Shown here: positions 45,732 through 57,800 of the stretch, piece after piece
How positions within the stretch are numbered: the stretch's first letter is position 1
Layout of the letters: every line of letters starts with the position of its first letter
Origin: Euonymus europaeus
Taxonomy: Eukaryota > Streptophyta > Magnoliopsida > Celastrales > Celastraceae
Reading direction: 5' to 3'
Length of the DNA: 64,000 nucleotides
NCBI GenBank assembly: GCA_963580455.1
Contig: OY756966.1
Location: 24,183,001-24,247,000 of the forward strand
Position numbers and translations under genes: made by a program
Notes under the pieces: generated by a model
The model's database searches: none
Told to the model about the DNA's origin: nothing
Seen by the model: the letters and a program-made list of their open reading frames with translations, nothing else

Positions 45732-48207
45732 ATGTGTTCCACCGTAAAAGCAACAATACCGACTTCCCACCATTTCCATAGACTAAACCGCCGTCTTCGG
45801 ATCTTCACAATCGCCACAATTAAGCGAGCCATGGTAACCACCGCCACTGGTAGCAGCTGTAGTAATGCTGGCGCATTCACGACAATCAAAGAGCGAGTGA
45901 GTTTCCAAAGAGAGATCAAGAAGAGCAAATTCATAGCCATCGCTGGCCCTATCTCCGATGAACGCTCTGCTCAGTACTTCCTCTCCGAGGTTAGGGTTTC
46001 TGTATATTGTTTCATTTCCCTTGTGCGCTCATGTTTTGATTTTGATTATTGTTTAGGTTGTTTGTGTTCGTGTAGGTACGGGACCCGCGTGCTACTCACA
46101 ATTGTTGGGCTTATAAGGTAAAATAATGTATCTGTGGTTTTAGTTGATCGACTGAGTTTGATTTTCGTTTTCTGAGGATTCTTTTAGGCAGTAACATGCT
46201 TGATTGTTTGGTTTTTCAATGTTAGTGAGATTCTGAATGTCATCCCAATGTAGTATGATGAAAAGTACAATTAGTTGGCCAACTTAAAGTATGCAATCCT
46301 GTTACCTGGTATTTAGACTAGTATCAGAAATGCAAAATATATGCAGTTATGTTTTAACAGACATGCTCACCAAGTGTTATTATGGCGTGGCTCATTATAA
46401 TGAAGGCTTTTGCAAAGGGAGACTCAGAGCCCTAGAGCCAAGTGCAATTGCGAGGGTGCGGGGGATGCAGCGGCAGCCCCCGCGGTACGGTACGGTAGAG
46501 TTGAGCTGGGATTCCTTTTATATATGGGGATACTTTTGTAATTGTATAGGAGGAATACTAGGATTACTATATAAGCCCCATATTGAGTCTTGTACTGGCT
46601 ATGTTGTTTTTCTCATAGTAAAAATAATCAGGAGCTCCTCCCTGAACGTAGGCACATTTTGGCCGAACCACGTAAAATCACTGTTCAATTTTTCTTTGCT
46701 GATTTCTTGTGCTTGTGTGTTTTTGATTGTGTGAGATTGATTACGACACGAAGTTTTCACCTAATCGTGAGGGATAAGACATGATTATCATAATTCATTA
46801 ATCTTATGGTTTGTACTTTACTTACATGATAGAACTCTTCTTTGGTGAGTATGATGCCTTGAGATTTAGAAACAAATTGTGTCTTGTATACGGAGGGTGG
46901 GAGGGTAGAGAGAATGATAGCTCCGAGGACGAAACTCTATTTTGTGGCCTTTTTCTTGAGCTCATCTGTCTTTTTGTGGTCTTGCATAATAGGTTGGAGA
47001 ACAATATCGTTGTAATGATGATGGTGAACCATCTGGTACTGCTGGCAAGCCCATTCAAACTGCAATTGATTCTTCGGGGATAGATAGAGTAATGGTGGTA
47101 GTGATCAGGTATATATTTTCTCAAACTTTATTAGGTAGAAGAAGTTGATACATGTCGTGTCCTTTCAATAGCCTTCACAATAGACAAAAGGGATCTGAAT
47201 CAGCTTTGTAACAGCTTTCTGAACAAGCTGCATATCCTTCTTCGTCTGCAGTTCCACCTGTATCTTAGCCATTGGTCGACCTGGAAAAAGTTTATTTCTT
47301 TCTTTGAGTCTTGCATTTATGGAATTCAGCATTTAGGGGGATACATTATTTAAGCATGATGCAAGGTTTCTATGCCATTTTGTATACTTACTATTTTTCT
47401 CTGATTAAAGTTTAGGTACTTCGGAGGGATAAAACTAGGTACTGGAGGACTGGTCAGAGCTTATGGAGGTGTTGCTGCCGAATGCTTGAGAAACTCTCCA
47501 ACATGTCTTATAAAATCTAAGGTACACTTTTTTATGGGCTGCTCTGGCTCATTATGTATAGCATGTGTTGCATATGCTCTTTGTTTCAAATATCGTGAAT
47601 AGGGGTGCACACGTTAATAAAATGTATGCCATGGAAAATGTTCAATCAATTGAATTATATATAAACGATAATTAATCTTTTTCTATTTCTCAATTTGTAA
47701 TTTTGTACAGGTACCAATGGGTGTGGAAGTGCCTTTTAATCTTTTGGGTGCTCTATACCATCAAGTGAGTTTGTTTTAGTGATTGGGATCTTTTTCAATT
47801 GTCTCCATATGCTCTTCTTTGCACACAATAAAATGTTGTTTTGCTGTGGCCTTATGTGGTGTGGCAGGGGTACCTTTTGTTCATCTTGCATGGGCCTTTG
47901 TGTGCCATGGCTTGTGTCAGCAGAATGACATTAGTGTTCTCTTTTCTTTCCTTTTTTTTTAATAATTAAAAGTACATTATTATTTATGCTGCATAACATA
48001 ATTTCTATGTTTGATTTTCTCGTTCTAATGTATATCTCCTGGGCACAGCTACAATATTTCCAAGCTGAGGATATCAGGCAGGATTATGAAACAGGCAAAG
48101 ATGGTATTACCATGGTTTCTTTCAAAGTTGATTTTGACCAGTCTGAGAAATTAGAAGATGCTATCAAAGCCAATTGTAGTCGAGAACTTGTGTTTTACAA
48201 GCACTGA
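45732..48207 (+). CDS. IMPACT/UPF0029 family protein
   Basis: Exons 45732-45989, 46076-46117, 46993-47108, 47416-47521, 47711-47764 and 48049-48207 join to 244 residues. The IMPACT/YigZ core is clear: [12 protein letters not shown] (88-99), the family signature [13 protein letters not shown] (109-121), and [20 protein letters not shown]. YigZ-type domains have a ribosome-S5-like fold; yeast and animal IMPACT proteins modulate GCN1-GCN2 signalling through an RWD domain. No RWD domain is seen here, so this is the short bacterial-like form. Residues 1-40 are basic and hydroxylated ([20 protein letters not shown]), which suggests an organelle targeting peptide; a second Met at 34 could start a cytosolic form. 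Plant function is not established to my knowledge. Intron 2 carries a probable solo LTR. Confidence 0.9.
46375..46748 (+). mobile_element. Probable solo LTR (Copia/TRIM-like) in an intron
   Basis: The 374-bp stretch starts TGTTAT and ends GACA, with flanks CCAAG and CGAAG (four of five identical). It holds a GC-rich hairpin (GCGGGGG..CCCCCGC near 46,457-46,482), a TATATAAG box at 46,568 and a terminal block, GAACGTAGGCA..GGCCGAACCACGTAAA, that is characteristic of many plant Copia and TRIM LTR R-regions. There is no internal domain next to it, so it is a solo LTR. Borders are tentative because the target duplication is imperfect. Confidence 0.6.
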
Positions 48208-50527
48208 GGCAGACTTGGCTATAACAGCTCACGCGGCCATCGGATTTTGGACACTTATATATCTCATTTCACTGTTTAGGAAAGAAATTTTAAATTTTTA
48301 TACATTCCTTTTTCCCTGCCTCTGAGCAGACGCTATGTATTGTACATAGATTATCTGCAATAATGTTGGAGAAGCACCATTGGCTTGATGTTCTGCTTTA
48401 ATTCTGGGGTGTGCTGTAAATGTTGATAATGGTCATGCCTATGATGTCTTAATTTTAGCGTTACCTTTCCTTGCGACGAGATGCATTCAGGCACTGATGA
48501 AGATAGAACTGGTAATAAATCCAAATGGTCCACAATGAAGCAATCCCATCTGTGAAAATAAATCTCCTTTATGATATTTCTAATTTTGGCTTTTATCTCA
48601 GCAACAAGACATTGGACAAAAGTCGTCCAGGCTTGATGGAACTTGAACGCAGTTCAGGAGAAATCTATGGACTGTACAACACTACAAATTGCATGAGCCA
48701 TCAACTTTTATTCATCATCGACAAGGGCGTTTCCAGAACCGTCAGCATTTCTAACTTTCGTTTGGACTTGACCTCACAAACAAAAAAAACACAATCCAGG
48801 TTCATTCCACCCTCATCACCCTTTCTCCCCTCATCACCCTTCCTCTTGCTGAAACTCAGTACCCTCGTCATCTCTAACGACAAATACTGCTACCCTCTCA
48901 GCTCAATAGTGTTGAAATATGACCTTAGGAAGCCCTCCATCTTCACAATAGACAAACTTAACTCGTTCGCCCCACCAGGGACATTCTGTGCTTCCAATGC
49001 GGCAAAACCGCTTCCAGCTTTGTTACCGGCTTTGTCAGCCCCATGATATTACCAGATCATCTCTACGAGCACTGATGCTATATTCATCTTCTGTTTACCA
49101 TAACTATGCCATTTCATATCCTTGTTTATAACTGAAATCACGTGCTATGCAAATGGACTGAAATAAAGAACTGAGCTTCAGAAATTCTGTCAGACTCGAG
49201 AATGAAGCACATATTCACCATGTTTCGCTGTGGTTAGTGCGGATAGTGCGAAGGTTGGCACATTGGGCATTGATTTGAAATTGTCATCTCCTTTTGGCCT
49301 CTGATGTTGGCATCAAGCACTCTAGCCTCAGATTTTGAATTCAGTTCGGAGATAATGCTGGTAGTTGATTGCATTGAGAAAGGAGAATGCTCGAGACAAA
49401 TAGATTCGCTTCAAACACATCCATCATCGATTGTAATATCAGAGATATGTCCCACATCTCGTTCTACCTGATAAGCAAGTTAAGAGAATCAAAATTATTT
49501 CAAGAAATTGAAAGAAAGAACAATGCGCCTCTTGACAACACTGTCAGAATAACACTATATAATGCATTTACATTGTAACTATCTCGTTTCAGTTAATGAG
49601 ACTAAGCATGCAAGACATAGACATGTATTCAAGTGAGCAAGACTCTGAATTTGAAATATGTACCACCCTGTTAAATACAATGCATATATGTATATTATTT
49701 ATGATTCTATCCTTACAATCCTGCGAGCTGCAATTTCGAAACTTAATATACAACCAGATATTGAAGACTTGATCTCTTAACAAGACGACATAATACCAAT
49801 GACCCACCAAAACAACACCACAATGAATATATGATCCAAGCCCCATTTTTCAACCCAATGCCAGAGCAACTGAAGCTGTTCAACGTATGCATCTCTCAAC
49901 TAATGCAGGCAATCACATTTGAAAAAAAGAACAAATTTGGACACAATAAATTCAACAAAATTCCTTTTTGACATGAATCTTATGGAAATGGCAGAACATG
50001 ATCCATTTCAAACCATTTCAACTAGAAGATGCTTTAGTCTAGAATTTTCATATTAGGTCTGTAAGTACAGCTTCATTACCTCATGTAGTTCATCACTTAA
50101 AACATTGTTAGCAACGATGAACACAAAATTGACATATGATCAAATCCCAGTAAACTTGAATTTCTAAATTCAAGTATAAAAAATAATAAAAGACAGAAAA
50201 ACAGACAGTCAAGAACTATAAGTATTTCACTTACGAGAGAAAGAAAGTGTCGAGAACTATACCAAAAATTGGCATTCCTTTTCAACTATGAGTCAGCAAA
50301 AAAAAACAAAAAACTCTACCATCTATTGTTTGAACTACCAAAACAAAAGGGGTTCCACACTGCTCCAAACCTCCGCTGCTAACAGTCATACTTAGACAGG
50401 GAAAAGAAGAAACAAAGAAAAGCATTCTGGATATCATCATCCCAAAAAACCATACCCTAACAACTCACTTCCTCATAATGTTTCATTCAATGGTCGTTTT
50501 CTTCAACAGCTTCTCCAAATCCCACAT
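48208..50527. other. Convergent 3' region between the IMPACT gene and the J-like gene
   Basis: Holds 3' UTR of the IMPACT gene on the left and of the J-like gene on the right. On the minus strand, 48,880-49,040 and 49,240-49,440 hold short stop-free stretches of 45-60 codons (for example ADKAGNKAGSGFAALEAQNV) without a start or usable splice frame. They may be degenerate gene remnants. Nothing is firmly supported. Confidence 0.4.
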
Positions 50528-51622
50528 TCACATGCAATCTTTCCTTCCCGAAACACCCAGTAACTCAATTGTCCTACGTTTGACCCCTTTCCCCATCATC
50601 TTTTTCGAATTCCTCACAACCGACTTCACCCTCCTCATTGGCCTTTTCCCTTCATTTCTCACACCCGATTCCCCACTCTCATGTACACTACATCCCATTT
50701 CACCGAGTCCCACATTTTCCCCAACTTTCTCACCCATTTCCTTCACTGCCTCTTCTTCCACGCCCTTAGTGGTCAAATTGACATAAATGTCCTCTTTCTC
50801 TTCATTGCCACTATTATCATCACTATCACTAGAAATCTCAACCAAGTTATCCATATTTCGCTTACGTCCACCACAGCCATCCTCTTTCTTCTCTCCCAAG
50901 GAACCACCATCTCCTCCGCCAACTCTATTTTCTCTCTTCTCAGAGAAAGCACCATTTTTATATGCCCAAGGGAATACCCCAAACCCACAATAGTATCCCT
51001 CCTCCAAAACACTATGTGGTGGTGGAGGAACCGCCACGGCATGAAATGCCCTCTTACATTGCTGGCACCTCAAGCAACATTCCTCATACTTCTTTTCGTA
51101 TTCATAAATACGATAGCAGTAGGGACACACAGTCCAAAAGCTCGATTCACATTCTCTCCCAGGTTGAGACCTATTTTGGGGCTTGTGTTTGTAATTTTCG
51201 ATCTCAGAGTCGTGTTGCGATTTCTTTGAACGATTAGACAACACAGACCACGCATCACAAACATGCTTCAAGGCCCGTTGAGAAAATGGAAACTGATTCT
51301 CCTTGGGGTTTAAGAGGGACAACAGTTTCCCGAACTGAGCTTGCATGACTACCTGGGAATGAGAATCGGGTCGCACCTGATCAAGCTGGAGAATGGAGTA
51401 CCAGTCAAGGCTTCCATTCGGGAAGCGGCGTTCCGCCGCCAGCATAACATCTGCGACGGAGAGGATATGAGCCGGTTCTGGTCGGTTCGCGTCAGAATCT
51501 CGAACCAGAAAGGCGTATTTGCGGGCAGAGGAGAAGTCTCGGAGCCTTAGGTGCCGTAAAGCTTTTCCGAGAAAGCGTTGAATCTGGGATTCGGATCCGG
51601 GTCTCATGGTTTCTCGCTCCAT
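50528..51622 (-). CDS. J-domain-like protein with zinc ribbon, HPD motif lost
   Basis: A single-exon gene of 364 residues. Residues 1-135 resemble the N-terminus of plant DnaJ-like proteins: a helical block, KALRHLRLRDFSSARKYA (20-37), then DWYSILQLDQVRPDSHSQVV and DAWSVLSNRSKK (123-134). Where a true J domain has HPDKN, this protein reads NPKEN (105-109). Without HPD it should not stimulate Hsp70 ATPase. A zinc ribbon follows, with CPYC (166-169) and CQQC (186-189), inside FWTVCPYCYRIYEYEKKYEE. The C-terminus is acidic, then basic (KSVVRNSKKMMGKGVKRRT), as in nuclear proteins. The ATG at 51,622 was chosen; MRPGS at 51,607 is an alternative. Upstream in-frame sequence has no convincing protein. 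A DUF3444 domain, common in longer relatives, is not visible. Confidence 0.82.
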   Translation of the reverse strand: MERETMRPGSESQIQRFLGKALRHLRLRDFSSARKYAFLVRDSDANRPEPAHILSVADVMLAAERRFPNGSLDWYSILQLDQVRPDSHSQVVMQAQFGKLLSLLNPKENQFPFSQRALKHVCDAWSVLSNRSKKSQHDSEIENYKHKPQNRSQPGRECESSFWTVCPYCYRIYEYEKKYEECCLRCQQCKRAFHAVAVPPPPHSVLEEGYYCGFGVFPWAYKNGAFSEKRENRVGGGDGGSLGEKKEDGCGGRKRNMDNLVEISSDSDDNSGNEEKEDIYVNLTTKGVEEEAVKEMGEKVGENVGLGEMGCSVHESGESGVRNEGKRPMRRVKSVVRNSKKMMGKGVKRRTIELLGVSGRKDCM

Positions 51623-52220
51623 TTCCAGAGAGCGAGAGCCGAGAGAGACAGATGCTGTATGAGAGAGAGTGGAGGGAAGTAGAGGGAGCGTTTTTATGAA
51701 GATCAGATAATTATTAGCGATACTGTCAGTGTCACGTGAGGTTAATCCGTTAATAACGGGTAAGAAATCAAATGAAATTGCCAAATTGGAACTACATTGA
51801 TGTAGACGTGTTGCGTAATGTAGGCCGTTCACTGAAGGTGAAAGAAGGACATGGACAGTTGTGATGGATTTTTCAAAATAGCATTTTATTTAAAATTAAA
51901 TACCGGATTGTCGGTTGGTGACATTGTTTTGCCATGTTTTTACCGATTGCATCGACAACGATGGTAAGTAATTTATAGAAAATAATATATAAAAATGTAT
52001 GTTTTTGTTTGATGTCTATATATTGAAATATATATTTTTCTTATATAATTAAATATGTGATTTATTTTTAACTAATAGAAATGAAATTGAATATTAACTT
52101 TAATAAAAAAAGAACGGACAGACAAAATTTTAAATTGTTTAACTATAAAAAATTATATTGAGTCAAGACAAATTAGGAATTGAAGGCATTTATCCAAAAA
52201 GAAAATAATTTAGATCCTAC
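51623..52220. promoter_or_regulatory. Promoter and upstream region of the J-like gene
   Basis: About 600 bp between the J-like gene start and the hAT element. The first 100 bp (51,623-51,700) are GA-rich and look like a 5' UTR. Beyond about 51,850 the DNA is AT-rich without further signals. Confidence 0.4.
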
Positions 52221-52228
52221 GTCTTCAC

Positions 52229-54459
52229 TAGGGATGGCATCGGATCGGATTTGGATCGGATTTCTCAAAATCCATATCCGATCCTAAATAAAAATAATGT
52301 ATCCATATTCATATCCATATACTACGGATAAAAAAAATCGAAATTCATATCCTATCCATCGGATTTCGGATATTCTCCATGGATATCGGATTTATCCATA
52401 TAACACGCCGACACATATTTTGCTAGCCTATTACACCAATTAGAACTTCATGATTCATGAATTTAGGAATATAAATCAACGCGTAAAATATAAATAATAT
52501 CAAAAATCATCTAGCAACATAAAAAAGTTTTCTAACATGTTAATTTATAATGTTATTATTAGGTTTAGGGTTTACATTATTATGTTTTTAGTATTTAGTA
52601 CTAACTTTACTAATTAGAGTTTTAAAAATATTAGTCAATTGAATATTTGCATTAGTAATATGAGATAATATCTCATTATATAGTGTTATTACAAATTACA
52701 ATTAATTCATATTACAAAAAAATATATATCTACATTGACAATTATAATGTGTATATAAATATATTAATGACATTAATTGTCAATTACATAATTGTATTTG
52801 AACTATATTATATATGTGTGTCGAGATGAATGCGACTGAGAAATGAAATGAAGAACATAAAGTCATAAACTAGGTTACTTGGGGTTTCACTTTCCCCGTT
52901 TGGCTTTGTATACTGTTTGACTTTGTATACTAATATATTATGCAATAAGCTAATAATGTAAATTGTAATAAAATATAAATTATGGATATATCATAAATTA
53001 TTATTTATTCAAAAAAGTATCATATATGTAACTATGTAAGTCTTTTTTTTATATGACAACAAAAGAACCAGCAAGGTACGAAGAATATGACACTAACAAA
53101 TTAAATAATAACATGATTCAAGAAATCAATACTAGAGCGTATATCAATGACTAGGAGCTAGGATCCATTTTAGTACATCTGTAATAACGTGATACATTTT
53201 AGTACATCTGCCCATGATAAATTTTAGACTTTTAGTACATCTATAATTCTTTACATCATAAATTATTATATATTATAAGGTAAGTCTTAATTATAATTTA
53301 TAACATATAAATTTTAGTACATATGTATACTGTATAGTATAATAATTGACACTTATGTTATAGTTTAATAATTTAAAGTTAGATGTAACTCTAAGGCCTT
53401 AAGTCCCTAACTACATATGTTATAGTTTAGTAATAACAAGTTAAATTGTAATTCCGTAATTATCATGAGCTATGTTATATAACATAGTGTATTAGTGTTT
53501 AGGGTTAATTATATCACATGGGTTTATGGTTTAAAGATATAACTTATATTATCACGAAAGTTTGGGCTTTTACATGGTTAGGTTTTTATACTTGATAGTG
53601 TTAGGGACTTAGGGTTACGATTTATGGTGTTTGATTAGTGTTGTGAGTGTTTTACTTAAAATTACAGTATTATAGATTAGAATTTGTGGTGTTAGATCAA
53701 GGTTTACACTTTACAGTGCCAGGGTTGGGGTTTGTGATGTCTGATTAGGATTTTCACTGTTAGAATTAAAGTTTACAATATTAGGAATTATAATTTGTGG
53801 TGTTAGGTTAGAGTTAGGGACTTAGGGTTTGTGGTGTTATAGGTTAGAGTTTACGGTGTTGAGGGGTTAGGGTTTGCAGTGTTAGCATGTTGCGTTAGAG
53901 TTTACAAATTACAATTACGACTAGATTTGTAGTTTTTAATGTTATTGTTAGGTTTAGGTTTTTCAAATTACAATGTTGGGGTTTACATTATTGTGTTTTT
54001 ACTTTTTAGTATTAATTACTAACTTTACTAGTTAGAGTTTTACAAATATTACTAAATTGAATATTTGAATTAGTAGTACGATAACATATCAGTATATCAC
54101 ATTGCATAGTGTTATTAAAAATTACAATTAATTCATATTATAAAAAAAAAACATATGTTGACAATTATAATGTATGTAAATATATTAATGCTATTAATTG
54201 TTAATTATATAATTGCATATTAACTATATATATGTGTGTTTGTGTATGTCGGGTAGAATCGGATCGGATATCCGCACGTTCGGGTCGGATCGGATACGGA
54301 TTTCGGATTGGATATGCCTGAATCCATATCCTATCCATATCCATTCAAAAAATTCGGATTTTATCCATATCCATATCCATTATCCAGTCAACGGATTTTT
54401 CTACTGTTTGACCGGATCGGATCGGAAATCCACGGATACGGACACATTTGCCATCTCTA
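52229..54459. mobile_element. Non-autonomous hAT element (2.2 kb) with perfect 8-bp target duplication
   Basis: The element is 2,231 bp. GTCTTCAC occurs exactly at 52,221-52,228 and 54,460-54,467. The termini are TAGGGATGGCA and, in inverse, TAGAGATGGCA (10 of 11). Both subterminal regions (about 52,239-52,400 and 54,249-54,440) are packed with GGATCGGAT and ATCCATATCC words, a typical arrangement for hAT transposase binding. The interior is AT-rich, has no transposase, holds degenerate repeats built on TTAGGGTTTRYGGTGTTA (53,500-53,930), and contains two related stretches of about 270 bp (52,540-52,810 and 53,935-54,245). Movement would need an enzyme from another copy. Confidence 0.88.
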
Positions 54460-54467
54460 GTCTTCAC

Positions 54468-54816
54468 TCAAGCTATGAAGTATGGAATGCGAGGTAAGTG
54501 AAGGAAATCTCAGAAGAGCGAGAGCGAGAAGGTGATTTGGGAGATGGGAAATATGACAGCCTCTCCTGTGCACAAAATTTTCGAACAAAAAATTCAAAGG
54601 AAATAAATATAAGATCAGAGATATATAATCTGATTCGATACAGGCATTTGTTCGAAACCAACATATGTCACATAATAACCAGTGTCAATATCATAAATAA
54701 GCGCAGCTCTTTCAGGGGGCCTAATACTTAGCTAGTGCACACCGGAGGGCCCATGGATTAGGTATTGTACACCAAAGATAGTGGAAGTAGGTTTTCAGAC
54801 CAAATGCACTCAAGAG
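54468..54816. other. 3' flank of the KAC kinesin gene
   Basis: About 350 bp between the hAT element and the kinesin stop codon, mostly the kinesin 3' UTR. No other gene or site is visible. Confidence 0.5.
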
Positions 54817-57800
54817 TCATGACCTTGTATCCTTTAAAACACCCCCCTTTTCAAGCTCACCGACCAGATCCCTCAGTGATGGAACCTTCATGGCCAGAGT
54901 CCTGTACAGTCTAGAATAACGAGCTCGAGTACCATCTGCAGTTCTTGCCAGGGCAAGCAAGCTCAGAGCCTCAGGGAGTTGAGAGAATAACTGTCTCATA
55001 TCCTCCAAGCTCATATTTTCCAAGACAGAAGGTTTCGGGACTACCCTTACAATTTCACCACCTTTTGGTTCCTGAACCCGGGCATCTGCTTTTATGACTA
55101 GTTCAGAATTTGAATTAGCCCCACATTTTATAATAAACGGGGTTGTTGAACCCGTGTTGAATTGCAGAACATTCCACTGTGCCACATCAGTTTCAGTGCC
55201 AGACCCCAAATCTGCAGATGCTTTACGTGCGTGTGATACTTCATTAAGGCGGTCATCTTCTTCAGGAATTGACTACAGCAATATAGAGAAAGTTAAAAAG
55301 TAAGACTTTAAAAGGAAAAACGGATGGCAAGAAATTGGTAAAAATAGAGGAAAGCCCACACAAAGTACGCAAACAGCTAGAAGAAAATTTCAGTGCCCAC
55401 CTTGAAGCTCCTTTTAGGTACTTGATAGCTAACACAACTCCAGCAAAGAAATCCAATAATATCTATATGCAGTGAAATGAGCCCATTCTATTAAATTAGA
55501 GAATTCAATTACTTTTTTATCTTCTCTCTCAACCTCTTCTTGATGATATAGCTGTTCCATAATGTGAAAATGAGCTGATTTTTATTTACTTTAATTGTTT
55601 AGCAGATAGTTGCCAAGAGTCATGCACTGCTCCAAAATCTAAGCAGTAAATGAAAAGGCAGAGTCTGACTAGGGCAGTTCAGGAAAAACTTTGTCACAGA
55701 GTTAAGAAGTTTGTATTTTGGATCTATACATGAAACTATTGGCATATCTAGCCCAAAAGTATGCTCTTCGTCATATTACCACTGCCAAAATGAGGTTTAC
55801 CAAAGAACAAAAAGCATATAAGTTAAAACATGAAAATCATACGAAAATTTAATTACCTCCACAAGACGATGGGCCTCTGCAATTTGCCGTTGGGCACAAG
55901 GATGATCAATGTCAAGAAGGGAAGGCATACGTTCTGAAAGTTCATCTAGAGATATGAGCAATGTTTTTTTCTTGCTTTTACTCAGGGCACTTACAGAGGA
56001 TTGTCTCACTATTTCCTGTTTCAAACATGATTATAACCATGCCCGTTGATTATTCCGTTTGACATAAAGCATCATTACTTTAATAAAATAGTCACAGAAA
56101 GGGTTGTTAACCTTGACTTGCTTCAATATGCCATCAAGAGAAATAAGAGACGCCAGTCGTGCATCTTCTGCTGCTGTAGAAGGATTTTGTACTGGTGATC
56201 CTCCATCTTGCAATGTTAGTAAGGCTGCATCACTTCTCATTTGTTCCAAAATCTGATAATATAAATGGAAAAAAAATCACAATATGACAAGAAACTTCTT
56301 ATGAGCCAGGAAACAATGTGACAATATCAGCAAATATATAACTCGTATGTAATACATTCGATAGCATTGATCCAGTTGAAGCTTTGAAGGATAAAAAGAA
56401 ATGTGGGTAGTGGTGTTTAGAAGATCGCATACTAAACCTAAAGCTACAAGGAAAAATAAACCTCTCAAACTCAACTATCACCAAAGTTCCAATTTCTCCT
56501 GCAGCAACTTTCAATTTTCAAAATTCACCCACAATTTTCATTTTATCCTCTTATTTCTCCCCATTACTGGGCAGTAAATCTTCTTATGTTAAATGGTTAT
56601 GTATCCATCCCCATTACTGGGCAGTAAATCTTGTTATGTTAAATGGTTATGTATCCATTGTAATTTAATGTCACAAGCCAGAAAGGCATTTTCTGTTGTG
56701 AGACCAACTACTGTCATATGAGAGGAAAAAAATGAAGAAAATTAAAACTTTTAGGACGATTTTGGAACACAACATAGTTAATAGTTTTGGGACAAAAGTG
56801 AAACAATATGAATGAGTTCCCAAAGAAGTTGACCCAAACAACTAACTTTAAATTATTTGAAAGGGAAAACCTAGAGGAGATCTAAGATTTAATTTGTTAG
56901 TCCACAATGGAACAACAGCCAAAAATATAACAGGAAAATGACATGTTAATTCATTATTAATCACAGACTGAAATCAATTGGGAATTGAAATGAGTACCTT
57001 TCTTCTTTTGTGATCAACAGACTCGAGAGCCGAACGCAGCTTTGCCACTTGTGCAGCATCTTCTGCCTCCTCAGTTGCCAAAGTGCCAGCAATATCCTAA
57101 TCAAAGACTAAAATGTTAAATGATGTCTGATTCTTTTATGTCAGACACGCCTGCCCTAGCACACAATTAAATTTTCTCAAAGTTAAAGAACATCCAAGAA
57201 ATTTAATATTATGATTACAGACCAGTATGGTTTCAAAGGAAAACAATGCTCACCCCTCAACTAACATACCATGTTTGAGGATCAGCCAAAAGAACGTGAA
57301 CACATTGCAACATTAAAGAAAGCATCAAATGAAGTAGAAGGGAGAGTACAAGACAATAATAAACCGATCCAGTTATACACAGCTATACTGCCATAGGATT
57401 GATCATACAATTCCTTGCATCCAGAATTTTCAACTCTTATGGCCCCCATTTTGCAAGACTTGCTTGCAAAACATTTTAGTGGATGGTCACAGAAGGGCCC
57501 TAAAGAACTCTTTTGAAGGCATAAAAATAATAAGCTAAATTCATTTCCCAGCCAACATCAAATTCCTCAAGTTATTATATAAACTATCATATATGGACAG
57601 CATCTTCGAAGCCTATCTCGAGAAGAGCTTTAAAGAAACAGAATGAAAAATTCAGATGAGCATGTAAAGTGGGAAAAAAGGAACCATCAGCTGCGCTAGG
57701 GAAATTCCTGACTTATGGAAAGATTCTGTGCTTCCAGCAAACTTTGGCAAAGGATTTGCACCACCCAAAATTCAAATGTGCAAGTACTCGCAATTTTTCA

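Noticed and set aside
47165..47272. 35-codon minus-strand frame starting [15 protein letters not shown] in an IMPACT intron
   Set aside because: Looks coding-like but too short, with no partner exons; could be a gene remnant but cannot be supported.
48525..49046. 173-codon plus-strand frame after the IMPACT gene, and short minus-strand frames there
   Set aside because: No domain; includes a local duplication (CATCACCCTT..CCCTCATCACCC). A minus-strand remnant is possible but has no start or splice frame.
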